NCBI GenBank assembly: GCA_004524595.1
Contig: SDOA01000089.1
Coordinates: 1 to 17,485, forward strand
Origin: Candidatus Thorarchaeota archaeon
GTDB taxonomy: Archaea; Asgardarchaeota; Thorarchaeia; Thorarchaeales; Thorarchaeaceae
Reading direction: 5' to 3'
DNA length: 17,485 nucleotides
In this document: positions 6,661-13,691 of the stretch, one piece after another
Numbering within the stretch: position 1 is the stretch's first letter
Layout of the letters: each line of letters begins with the position of its first letter
Position numbers and translations under genes: made by a program
Notes under the pieces: generated by a model
Databases searched by the model: none
The model's input: the letters and a program-made list of their open reading frames with translations, nothing else
Told to the model about the DNA's origin: nothing

Positions 6661-7209
6661 CTATTCGAATCGGTAATGACCATATTTTACCATGCTCTCT
6701 ATGCCTTTATCGAGAATAACTATTTGCTTATCGTACTCTTCCTTAGTTATATCGCCCTTATCAAAGGCTTTCTTTGCTTTCGTTTTCTTGTAATCCACCT
6801 TTGCTCCTTCGATATGGATAAGCCGTAGTGAAGATTCTGCAATTGGTATGGATCCTGTCTTCTCAGCTATTCCCTCCAGGAGTGGCATCCAACATATCTC
6901 TTCAACATGAAATGCAAACTCCAGACCTCTCTGTAGAATCCGATTCCAGATTGGACACGATTTGATGAAAATATCCCTCTTATTGACCTCAACTTCTAGT
7001 CCGATTGCATTGAGAATCTCTCCGGTGATTACCGCAGCTTTTTCAGGGCCTTTCCCTCCAATTGATTCAGCAAGCTCCTGCCCCATTTGTTTGAAACCCC
7101 TGCTATAACCTTCATACATCGAGAGAGCTCCTGTGTTATCTCTCAAACCCCACCACAATCCATCGATGAAGGCGACGAACCCTTTCCTGAGTATATCCAG
7201 TTCAGTCAT
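6661..7209 (-). CDS. Unknown two-cysteine protein following nitroreductase, 182 aa
   Basis: Mixed alpha/beta soluble protein. A helical N-terminal half (MTELDILRKGFVAFIDGL to EILNAIG) is followed by a strand and FIKSCPIWNR with Cys85, then a long helix and HVEEICWMPLLEGI with Cys106. The Cys-x20-Cys arrangement around an aromatic helix recalls V4R-type or L-2-amino-thiazoline-4-carboxylate-hydrolase-like proteins, but this is only a resemblance of pattern. The C-terminal 40 residues are Lys/Asp rich. The start at ATG 7209 overlaps the nitroreductase stop as ATGA, with GGAGG about 7-8 nt upstream. A longer frame upstream would overlap nitroreductase further and is rejected. Translational coupling suggests that it works with the nitroreductase. 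Confidence 0.65.
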   Translation of the reverse strand: MTELDILRKGFVAFIDGLWWGLRDNTGALSMYEGYSRGFKQMGQELAESIGGKGPEKAAVITGEILNAIGLEVEVNKRDIFIKSCPIWNRILQRGLEFAFHVEEICWMPLLEGIAEKTGSIPIAESSLRLIHIEGAKVDYKKTKAKKAFDKGDITKEEYDKQIVILDKGIESMVKYGHYRFE

Positions 7210-7955
7210 TTCTTCTCCTCCTCTACAAATGGTTCTCCCCATTTATTGAGGAAAGCAATCTCCTCAGGTCCCTGTCTTGGGGGACCTAAAGTTCTCTCAT
7301 ATTTAGGAAATCCCAATGTTAAGCATAGGATTGGAACCCAGTGTGGAAATGGTATATTCAGTTTTTCAGATATAGCTCCAACATCATCAAAATGGTCAAG
7401 CTGAACTGAGGATACACAGCTTCCAAGTCCAAGTGATGCTGCCGCAAGCGCCATATTCTCCATCATCATTGATCCCGCAATCACAGCATGTCTTGGACCT
7501 GACCATCCGTAGACTCCGCCAGTGCCTCTTAGTGTTGCCTGTGAGTTGCCTACATGAGTCTGATCTACTGCTAAAACAAGAAGAACTGGGGCTCCATTAG
7601 TTTCTGATTTACCTTTGATATATTCAAAGCGTTGACCAGAAATTAGAATGTCAATGGTTCTCTCAAGACTTGCCTTTGATTCAATATAACTCAGTCTTCT
7701 TTCTAATTCTTCCCTTGGTGTTGCCCTACCAAATAAGAGGATTGTTCGTTCAACTGCAATTTGTCCAATGAACTCCTGTAGTTTCTTATCGCGAACAACG
7801 ATAATTCTCCAGGGCTGTTGATTCTCTGCGCTGGGCGCATAACCGCCGGCTTCAATGACCTTGTAGATCAATTCATCAGACACATCTTTCGAAGTGTCAT
7901 AATCTCTAATGGCACGTCGGTTCTTGATTACATTGATTGCTTCATTATCTTCCAA
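7206..7955 (-). CDS. Nitroreductase-family flavoprotein, 249 aa
   Basis: The N-terminus has the FMN-phosphate-binding NRRAIRDYD (residues 12-20), then AGGYAPSAENQQPWRIIVV, the family's usual SaxNxQPW segment. The C-terminal half has the MMMENMALAAASLGLGSC helix and a LTLGFPKYER end, both typical. Members are FMN-dependent NAD(P)H oxidoreductases acting on quinones, nitro compounds, enones or as dehalogenases and ligand-forming enzymes; the substrate here is unknown. The insertion at about residues 75-110 is charged and longer than in the minimal family. Start: no in-frame ATG exists before the RRAIR motif and a stop lies six codons upstream of TTG 7955, so TTG is used, with GGAG about 9 nt before. 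First gene of a three-gene unit with the two-cysteine protein and the HMGL-like enzyme. Confidence 0.87.
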   Translation of the reverse strand: MEDNEAINVIKNRRAIRDYDTSKDVSDELIYKVIEAGGYAPSAENQQPWRIIVVRDKKLQEFIGQIAVERTILLFGRATPREELERRLSYIESKASLERTIDILISGQRFEYIKGKSETNGAPVLLVLAVDQTHVGNSQATLRGTGGVYGWSGPRHAVIAGSMMMENMALAAASLGLGSCVSSVQLDHFDDVGAISEKLNIPFPHWVPILCLTLGFPKYERTLGPPRQGPEEIAFLNKWGEPFVEEEKK

Positions 7956-8040
7956 GCTGGGAATCTCCAGTCAATGATAGACAGCCGTCAATATTTCCCT
8001 CTTAAGTAACTAACTCATTGGTCTGAAAAGAAGAAAATGT

Positions 8041-8080
8041 AAAAAGATTGGTCATGTGGTTGAAGTGTGCATGACCAATC
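8041..8080 (-). terminator. Hairpin plus U-tract after acyl-CoA dehydrogenase
   Basis: On the minus strand, 6 nt after the stop codon, an 11-bp perfect stem CATGACCAATC/GATTGGTCATG (8070-8080 with 8046-8056, 13-nt loop) is followed by TTTTT (8045-8041) and a pyrimidine-rich tail. This has the form of an intrinsic terminator for the acyl-CoA dehydrogenase transcript. The nitroreductase gene further downstream on the same strand is therefore likely a separate transcription unit. Confidence 0.75.
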
Positions 8081-8086
8081 ATAGAT

Positions 8087-9289
8087 TTACATGATGGGTG
8101 AATCGCGACCATCATATTTGACGTGAAATCCTGTTTCTAGATTTGCACTCTCTTTGAGAATATTGCTACTGGCTACGACTCTTTGAATCTGGTTTGTTCC
8201 TTCGTATATCTGCAGTAACTTTGCATCGCGCATCAATTTTTCAACTGGATATTCACTAAGATATCCATAACCACCCATTATTTGAACAGCATCGGTTGCA
8301 TTCTGCATTGCTGCATCTGATGCGAAGAATTTGGCAAATGCAGAATCCTTTGAATTACGCATTCCTTGATCCGCCATCCATGCCGCATATCTAGTCAACT
8401 GTCTTGCAGCAGCTGCACGTGCGCCCATATCTGCTAACATGAAACTTATGCCTTGGAAATTACCAATAGGCTGACCGAATTGATGTCGAATATTTGCAAA
8501 CTTAGCTGCCTCATCAACAGCTCTCTGTGCTACACCAGTTGCGATCGCAGCAATCCCGGCTCTAGTCTTATCAAGAGTTATCATGGCGATTTTGAAGCCA
8601 TCTCCTTCTTTTCCGACTAGGCAGTCCTTGGGTACTCTAGCATCTTCAAAGATGACCTCACTTTGGACTGACCCTTTCTGCCCCATCTTATTTTCAATGA
8701 CACCAATCTTTACCGCCTTACTCTTCGGAACCATGAAACATGAGAGACCTTTTGTCTTGAGTTCCGGTTGAGTCGAAGCGAACACTGTAAAGAGTGATGC
8801 TTGTGGTCCATTTGTAATGAAGCATTTCACACCATTAATGATGTATTCATCTCCGTCTCGTTCCGCCCTAGTTGCAACAGCTCCTGCATCAGAACCTGCC
8901 ATTCGTTCGGTCAGACAGAAGGCTCCAAACTTTGCTTCTTTCCCAGTGATTAAAGGGGTAACATACTCTTTGAGCTGCTCCATGGTCGCTCCAATCACGA
9001 GTGGTGCAAAAGCTAAATTGTTACACATTATTGATGTGGCAATTCCTGCGCAACCATACCCTGTTGCTTCAGAAACAAAAGTTTCTGACAATAATGAGAG
9101 ACCTGGTCCACCTGCCTCAGTTGGTATATGCAGATTCATGAGTCCAGCTTCAAAGGCTTTTTGGACAATTTCCTTAGGGAAATCATCTCTCTTATCCAAT
9201 TCCAGAGCACGTGGTGTAATATGTTCAAGTGTGAATGCTTTGGCTCGCTCCCAAAGCTTCTGTTCTTTTTCTGATAGTGAAAAATCCAT
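8087..9289 (-). CDS. Acyl-CoA dehydrogenase, 400 aa
   Basis: This FAD enzyme oxidises acyl-CoA to trans-2-enoyl-CoA, the first step of beta-oxidation, and passes electrons to ETF. The length is normal. Visible signatures are FGAFCLTERMAGSDAGA (FAD/substrate loop, the usual A-x-TEP-x-GSD region with RM in place of the usual EP), FITNGPQASLFTVFA, the RHQFGQPIGNFQ helix, QIMGGYGYLSEYPVEKLMRD and QIYEGTNQIQRV with the catalytic base Glu363 in the position of medium/short-chain enzymes. Start: ATG 9289 gives MDFSLSEKEQ, the usual N-terminus; a TTG two codons upstream is less likely. It is divergent from the thiolase gene, suggesting shared control. Chain length cannot be told; short- or branched-chain acyl-CoA is plausible. 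Confidence 0.93.
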   Translation of the reverse strand: MDFSLSEKEQKLWERAKAFTLEHITPRALELDKRDDFPKEIVQKAFEAGLMNLHIPTEAGGPGLSLLSETFVSEATGYGCAGIATSIMCNNLAFAPLVIGATMEQLKEYVTPLITGKEAKFGAFCLTERMAGSDAGAVATRAERDGDEYIINGVKCFITNGPQASLFTVFASTQPELKTKGLSCFMVPKSKAVKIGVIENKMGQKGSVQSEVIFEDARVPKDCLVGKEGDGFKIAMITLDKTRAGIAAIATGVAQRAVDEAAKFANIRHQFGQPIGNFQGISFMLADMGARAAAARQLTRYAAWMADQGMRNSKDSAFAKFFASDAAMQNATDAVQIMGGYGYLSEYPVEKLMRDAKLLQIYEGTNQIQRVVASSNILKESANLETGFHVKYDGRDSPIM

Positions 9290-9391
9290 GGTCAATCCCG
9301 ATTGGGTCGTTGACTTACGACTTATTATCTCTTCGGAGAGTGAGAAAACTGTGTTGTGTAATGAATTATTCCTAGAATTGCCCTTTGCCTA

Positions 9392-9407
9392 CCACTTTTT
9401 ATAGTGG
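9392..9407 (+). promoter_or_regulatory. TATA element inside a dyad, thiolase promoter
   Basis: CCACT TTTTAT AGTGG is a 5-bp inverted repeat whose centre contains the TATA-like TTTTTATA. The expected transcription start would be near 9425-9430, just before the GAGGTGG ribosome site at 9434-9440. The palindrome over the TATA box is where a repressor could block TBP, giving a possible operator for the thiolase-DUF35 unit. The opposite gene, acyl-CoA dehydrogenase, starts 103 bp away. Confidence 0.45.
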
Positions 9408-9433
9408 AAATTTTCATGTTACTTATCTTACTC

Positions 9434-9452
9434 GAGGTGGTATTACTACTTG
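9434..9452 (+). promoter_or_regulatory. Shine-Dalgarno site that fixes the thiolase TTG start
   Basis: GAGGTGG at 9434-9440 is followed by 9 nt and then TTG at 9450. No in-frame ATG lies nearby, and the family's conserved N-terminal VSAAQTKFG begins nine codons later, so the TTG start is well supported. Confidence 0.7.
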
Positions 9453-10622
9453 CCCTTAAATAACACGAACATAGTAAGTGCAGCTCAGACAAAGTTTGGA
9501 GCTCTTGAGGGTGTGACCCTCAGAGAGATGTTTGCAGAGGCTGTTGACAAGGCTACAATTGGTGCTGGTATTCCTAAAGAGGATATTCAGGCAGCATTCA
9601 TTGGTTCATTCATTCCTGAGATGCTCGTACATCAGGGACATACGGCACCACTACTTCTTGATTTTGTTGGGATGAAGGGTCTTCCAGCAACACGTCATGA
9701 GGCGGCATGTGCGTCTGGAGCTACTGCCCTTCGTGCTGCTATAATGGCAATAGAATCTGGTATTTATGATACAGTTCTAGTAGCAGGTGTAGAAAAGATG
9801 ACCTCTGTTTCAACTAACAAAGCAACAGAGGCTCTTGCAGCAGCAGCTGACGACCAATTCGAATCAAGCATCGGTTTGACATTTCCTGGAGTCTTCGGGA
9901 TTGCCGCTGTAGCTCATATGCAGAAGTATGGCACGACAGAAGAGGATATGGCTTTGGTAGCTGTTAAGGCTCATAAGAATGCCTCAACAAACCCATATGC
10001 ACAGTTTCAGAAGGAGATTTCTCTGGAAAAAGCGATGACTCCCAGATACATTGCATGGCCATTGAAACTCTTCGACTGTTCACCAATATCTGATGGTGCT
10101 GCAGCATTAGTCGTGACATCAAATGAGAAGGCTAAGAAATATACTGACCTCCCAGTCAAAATAATTGGAACGGGTCAAGCCTCTGCATCAATGAATCTCT
10201 GCGATAGGAGTGATCTTACATCATTTAGCGCATCAGTTGACGCAAGTAGGCAAGCATACAAAATGGCTGGATTAGAGGCTAAGGATATGGATTTTGCAGT
10301 TGTTCATGACTGCTTCACTATCGCTGAAATCATTGCGTCTGAAGATATTGGTTTCTTCAAGCCTGGAGAGGCAACAAAAGCAGTACGAGATGGTGTGACA
10401 GCTCGTGATGGTGATAAACCCATCAATCCAATGGGTGGTTTAAAGGCAGTGGGACATCCGGTTGGTGCAACTGGGGTCAAGCAAGCTGTTGTGGTATACA
10501 GGGAACTCATTGGCGATGCTGGACCCAATCAGGTGTCTAATCATGATACTGCAATAATGCATAATTTTGGAGGAACGGGGGCTACTTGTGTAGTGAATAT
10601 CATGAGGAGGGCTGATGCATGA
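9450..10622 (+). CDS. Acetyl-CoA C-acyltransferase-like thiolase (archaeal/SCPx type), 390 aa
   Basis: Condenses or cleaves acyl-CoA (two acetyl-CoA to acetoacetyl-CoA, or the reverse in beta-oxidation). The nucleophile Cys87 lies in HEAACASGATALRAA. VVHDCFTIAEI gives His286, the residue that replaces Asn in SCPx/archaeal thiolases. GGLKAVGHPVGATG carries catalytic His336, and NFGGTGATC near the C-terminus gives the second cysteine region. Length matches the archaeal subfamily. The stop overlaps the next gene's start as ATGA. In methanogens the corresponding thiolase forms a complex with DUF35 and HMG-CoA synthase for substrate channelling; here no HMG-CoA synthase is adjacent, and the divergent neighbour is an acyl-CoA dehydrogenase, so a degradative role is equally possible. 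Confidence 0.92.
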   Translation: MPLNNTNIVSAAQTKFGALEGVTLREMFAEAVDKATIGAGIPKEDIQAAFIGSFIPEMLVHQGHTAPLLLDFVGMKGLPATRHEAACASGATALRAAIMAIESGIYDTVLVAGVEKMTSVSTNKATEALAAAADDQFESSIGLTFPGVFGIAAVAHMQKYGTTEEDMALVAVKAHKNASTNPYAQFQKEISLEKAMTPRYIAWPLKLFDCSPISDGAAALVVTSNEKAKKYTDLPVKIIGTGQASASMNLCDRSDLTSFSASVDASRQAYKMAGLEAKDMDFAVVHDCFTIAEIIASEDIGFFKPGEATKAVRDGVTARDGDKPINPMGGLKAVGHPVGATGVKQAVVVYRELIGDAGPNQVSNHDTAIMHNFGGTGATCVVNIMRRADA

Positions 10623-11008
10623 GCGAGAAACCATCTGTTGAAGCATATCTCAAGAACATTGAGGAAGGTCATTTCAAAGCGTACAAATGTGTTGATTGTG
10701 GCGCGGTGATTGCCCCTCCCTCTGGGTCATGTTACGGCTGTGGTAGTAGCAAAATGGATTGGACTCAAGTGTCAGGGAATGGGAAACTGATCGCATTCAC
10801 TGTCATCCATATTGCTCCTGATGAATTTGCAGAAGAAGCCCCGTACTATGTGGCAATTGTTGAACTTGCTGAGGGTACACGGGTAAGCACTCGTCTCTTG
10901 GGATTCGATCCACTTAAGCCAGAAGAGGTCAAGCTTGGAATAGATCTCAAATTAGACTATGAAAAAGGCAAGTCTGGCAAGACCTACTTAGCCTTCCGAC
11001 CTGCATAA
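10619..11008 (+). CDS. DUF35 Zn-ribbon/OB-fold protein, thiolase partner, 129 aa
   Basis: An N-terminal helix (VEAYLKNIEEGHF) precedes a rubredoxin-like zinc ribbon with CVDC (24-27) and CYGC (38-41), then an OB fold from about residue 48 (WTQVSGNGKLIAFTVIHI to VELAEGTRVSTRLLG). This is the standard architecture of the family (older names DUF35 or OB_aCoA_assoc). In the known archaeal thiolase/HMG-CoA synthase complex the DUF35 subunit binds CoA and bridges the partner enzymes. It is translationally coupled to the thiolase, and GGAGG lies 8-10 nt before ATG 10619 inside the thiolase end. Confidence 0.9.
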   Translation: MSEKPSVEAYLKNIEEGHFKAYKCVDCGAVIAPPSGSCYGCGSSKMDWTQVSGNGKLIAFTVIHIAPDEFAEEAPYYVAIVELAEGTRVSTRLLGFDPLKPEEVKLGIDLKLDYEKGKSGKTYLAFRPA

Positions 11009-11080
11009 CTTGAAGACTTGGGATCTACTTTTGTAGTTCCCTTGCTCTCTCTTTTTCAAAATGTCTATAATGAATCCAGT

Positions 11081-12094
11081 ATGAGAAGAGGAACGGGGTT
11101 GCACAGTATGGTCGAGAAAAAATACTCAGAACTGCTTCGGATTCATCCTAGACTTAACGAACTTACTTTCAAAGAACATGTAACAGGTGTTACTGTTGAC
11201 TTTGACCAAGCTATTCTACAAAAACATCTTCCAGTAACCTCCGGTGTTCGACATGGTGATAGAGTTCTCTCTGAAACACTTGGTGTTGTAATTCCTGACG
11301 CTACACGTAAGGCTCTGAAGGAAACAGACTTCATTGGAGTCTATGGTCGGGTAGTACGATCCAAACAGTACCCTCATCTGATCTGTCTTCAATATCTCTA
11401 TGTGTGGGACTATCAAGCAGTGCCAGCGCATGAGGGCGACTATGAACCGGTCTTTGTCTATCTTGATAAAAATCGGCATTATGCTGTCTATGATCTTGTT
11501 CATTATTGTGCAAGAAAGCTCGATTTTCAGTTGCCATTGAAGGGTACACTTGGACTTCGAATGATTCCAGGATGGCATTCTTTTCTGCCTGCATACATTT
11601 CAGATAGTTCACAAGACCGTGACCTTGAAGTTAAACCGCTATCCGATCAACATCTTAGAGCATGGTGGTCAATACCTGAACAAGAATCTCGTTTGAAAAT
11701 TGTAAACCATCTGAAGGATCCTTTCCAACTGGAGGCACCGGGGCATTTCATGGATGAACCAGATGAGAATGCAAGGACGATGTGCTGTACTTTTTTGGAA
11801 ATCGAAAAGGCATTTGCAGAATTTGATGATCCAAAGGTCGCCTTAGTAGAAGGTATCAAACGTGCATTTGCAAAATGTGTAGGTCTCTTGGCTCTGTACA
11901 GATTGAATGCTTTCATCCAACTTCTTGGAGAAATGAATGATATTGGAATGGTAAGTGCCCCAATTTCAACAACAGGAGTCAATATTGCTAACATTAGCAA
12001 TTTGTTAAGAGATGGATTGGTTTCTGTTACAAAGGTTGGTAAGGCATTCTTTGAAGGACTGTACACTGGTAATAAATATGAGAATAAAGATTGA
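11081..12094 (+). CDS. Unknown protein with HEGDYE motif, about 337 aa
   Basis: I do not recognise a firm family. The N-terminal 70 residues look soluble and alpha/beta (VEKKYSELLRIHPRL). A beta-rich middle has LICLQYLYVWDYQAVPA followed by HEGDYEPVFVYLD (coding 11429-11467), and later HSFLPAYI. A His-x-GD-aromatic-Glu motif before a hydrophobic strand resembles the HEGDWE/HRHDWE core of Vps62-like and NPP1-like beta-sandwich proteins; this is suggestive only. The C-terminal 90 residues appear helical, with alternating hydrophobics and no clear transmembrane segment. Start: ATG 11081 and ATG 11108 (MVEKKYSEL) are both possible; an upstream TTG at 11018 would add unlikely hydrophobic residues. 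It lies about 70 bp after DUF35 and is convergent with the next gene with one base between stops. Confidence 0.6.
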   Translation: MRRGTGLHSMVEKKYSELLRIHPRLNELTFKEHVTGVTVDFDQAILQKHLPVTSGVRHGDRVLSETLGVVIPDATRKALKETDFIGVYGRVVRSKQYPHLICLQYLYVWDYQAVPAHEGDYEPVFVYLDKNRHYAVYDLVHYCARKLDFQLPLKGTLGLRMIPGWHSFLPAYISDSSQDRDLEVKPLSDQHLRAWWSIPEQESRLKIVNHLKDPFQLEAPGHFMDEPDENARTMCCTFLEIEKAFAEFDDPKVALVEGIKRAFAKCVGLLALYRLNAFIQLLGEMNDIGMVSAPISTTGVNIANISNLLRDGLVSVTKVGKAFFEGLYTGNKYENKD

Positions 12095-12095
12095 A

Positions 12096-12842
12096 CTATT
12101 CTGAATTCACTTTTATGTTCCATTTGAATTTCTTTGTAATAGCTGTCCAATTAAGACGAACAGTCAGATAGACTGTAAGGATAAGTAAGACAATTCCAAG
12201 AACTTCTATCGTTGCTGAAAGATGTGTTACAGGTCCACCTACCCCCAGCAATCCAATAATCCAATCAAGACTGAGTCTTCCAGCCCACGCAACTCCTGTG
12301 AGGAATATAATCTCCCCAATTAAACACGGCCAGAAGAGCCTCCACCAAGAATATCTACCAATTCCAAGTGCGACAACTGCGGGGTCAAGTGGTAATGGGG
12401 TGGACGCAAGGATAAAAAGTGCTAGTGGAGTTGCTCTTGGATGATTTTGGATGAATTTACTAAATCCTGTTATGTTATCTTCATCAACAAGTTTTCTTCC
12501 TGCATATCCTAATGCATAACTGGTCATATCACCGATAGTTGCACCAACACCAGAAATAATGCCAATCATCCAAGGGTCAAACAGAAACGGTCCAGTGAAG
12601 TCATTTCGAAGACCACCCAGAATGAAAGGAACTCCTGCGAATGGAACCTCAACGATAACACTTGCACTCCCCAATAGACATGCGACAAAGGTTCCGGGGT
12701 ATCCAAGAACAACTGCGATATCAGTCATCCACTCGAAGAAATGGCTGAGAGGACTAGTGATTGCTGGGCTAAAGAGTAAAACAATCCAATAACTGAAGAC
12801 TATGACCATTGCAGCAGCGAATACTTTGTCTGCTGGTTTCAG
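12096..12842 (-). CDS. VTT-domain (DedA/SNARE-associated type) membrane protein, probable CTG start
   Basis: Polytopic inner-membrane protein of the VTT family. The core is visible: VPFAGVPFILGG (first re-entrant region), GVGATIGDMTSYALGYAGRKL (conserved G-x3-G-x3-Y-x3-G), TPLPLDPAVVALG and a hydrophobic pair near the C-terminus. Known family members (DedA, TMEM41/VMP1) move or scramble lipids. An ATG at 12809 gives 237 aa, but translation from CTG 12842 adds LKPADKVFAAA, which aligns with the N-terminus of the paralogue directly upstream (MKRADRLLLLS). GGGAGGTG lies at 12858-12851, exactly 8 nt before this CTG and 41 nt before the ATG. I therefore choose CTG. It is the second gene of a tandem pair. 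Confidence 0.8.
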   Translation of the reverse strand: MKPADKVFAAAMVIVFSYWIVLLFSPAITSPLSHFFEWMTDIAVVLGYPGTFVACLLGSASVIVEVPFAGVPFILGGLRNDFTGPFLFDPWMIGIISGVGATIGDMTSYALGYAGRKLVDEDNITGFSKFIQNHPRATPLALFILASTPLPLDPAVVALGIGRYSWWRLFWPCLIGEIIFLTGVAWAGRLSLDWIIGLLGVGGPVTHLSATIEVLGIVLLILTVYLTVRLNWTAITKKFKWNIKVNSE

Positions 12843-12847
12843 CTATC

Positions 12848-13582
12848 CTACACCTCCCTAATGTCTGTCTTTGTCATTAATTTGTTCCAATCTATCATAA
12901 CGAAAATGTAAACTGCAATGATAATCAGAAGTAATGTGCCCACTTCAATACTCCTCGTAACTATAGATGATGGATCTGTGTTTCCTATGAGTGACCCAAT
13001 GAATTCTAGACCAAATCTACCTGCCCATGCTACTCCAATCATAAACATTGATTTTCCAATCAATTGAGCGATGGCGACTTTCCACCAGGAATATTTTGCT
13101 GCCCCTAATGGGAGTACCAAAACATCATCTGGGATAGGTGTTACAGCAAGGAACCATAAAACAAGTGGAGTAGCCTTCGGGTGTGCTGAAACATATTCTC
13201 GAAAGGAGTTTCTCTGCTCTTCTTCGATGAGATGTCCGCTACAATAGCCAATCAAGTAGGTTACCATCTCTCCAAGCATAGCTCCAAATCCTGAAACAAG
13301 ACCAACCAACCACGGATTGAAGAGGAATTGTCCACTAATGTCATCCTGCAGACCACTAAGGATGAATGTCACTCCCATATATGGAATCGGAAGAAGAACG
13401 GTCGAATTTCCTATGACTGCAATAAGAAAATTACCCACATACCCCATTAAAAGGGCAATATCCAGTAGCCAGTTGTATACAAGTACAATCGGACTAAACA
13501 AGTCCGTGATAATGAAGGATAGAAGAAAATAGACTGCCAAGAAAACTATCGATAACAGAAGCAGTCTATCAGCGCGTTTCAT
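12848..13582 (-). CDS. VTT-domain (DedA/SNARE-associated type) membrane protein, 244 aa
   Basis: Full-length paralogue of the downstream gene. An N-terminal hydrophobic helix (about 8-30) is followed by LPIPYMGVTFILSGL (65-79), GFGAMLGEMVTYLIGYCSG (98-116), HPKATPLVLWFLAVTPIP (134-151), and hydrophobic segments around 172-190 and 207-232. This order matches VTT/DedA proteins: two re-entrant loops facing each other plus flanking helices. A role in lipid transport or scrambling, or membrane potential maintenance, is inferred from the family only. The two paralogues share motif positions and loop lengths (both have FNPW/FDPW and KYSWW/RYSWW), so they arose by tandem duplication and are probably co-transcribed. 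Confidence 0.87.
   Translation of the reverse strand: MKRADRLLLLSIVFLAVYFLLSFIITDLFSPIVLVYNWLLDIALLMGYVGNFLIAVIGNSTVLLPIPYMGVTFILSGLQDDISGQFLFNPWLVGLVSGFGAMLGEMVTYLIGYCSGHLIEEEQRNSFREYVSAHPKATPLVLWFLAVTPIPDDVLVLPLGAAKYSWWKVAIAQLIGKSMFMIGVAWAGRFGLEFIGSLIGNTDPSSIVTRSIEVGTLLLIIIAVYIFVMIDWNKLMTKTDIREV
12851..12858 (-). promoter_or_regulatory. Shine-Dalgarno site positioned for a CTG start
   Basis: GGGAGGTG ends 8 nt before CTG 12842-12840 on the minus strand. It overlaps the end of the upstream paralogue, whose TAG stop is at 12850-12848. The only nearby ATG is 33 nt further in, too far for this site. Confidence 0.65.
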
Positions 13583-13691
13583 CTCTTACATCTGTTCAGA
13601 CTCGAAGAAATCATGAATATGAACATTCCCTAGAATAGGTGCTGGTAACTTTAAGTGGAAGGTAGCTGACAATTCTATGGGTCAATTCTGA

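Noticed and set aside
7087..7404. Plus-strand frame of about 105 codons opposite nitroreductase
   Set aside because: Antisense shadow; the minus-strand frames are recognised or translationally coupled genes.
8817..9404. 195-codon plus-strand frame opposite acyl-CoA dehydrogenase
   Set aside because: Antisense to a strongly conserved enzyme and without a recognisable motif; it ends in the divergent promoter region.
10619..11008. DUF35 protein as a rubredoxin
   Set aside because: The CxxC pairs are spaced for a zinc ribbon and are followed by an OB fold; position after thiolase fits the DUF35 partner.
11018..11080. TTG start at 11018 for the HEGDYE-motif protein
   Set aside because: It would add a hydrophobic stretch unlike the rest of the protein and has no ribosome site; the ATG starts at 11081 or 11108 fit better.
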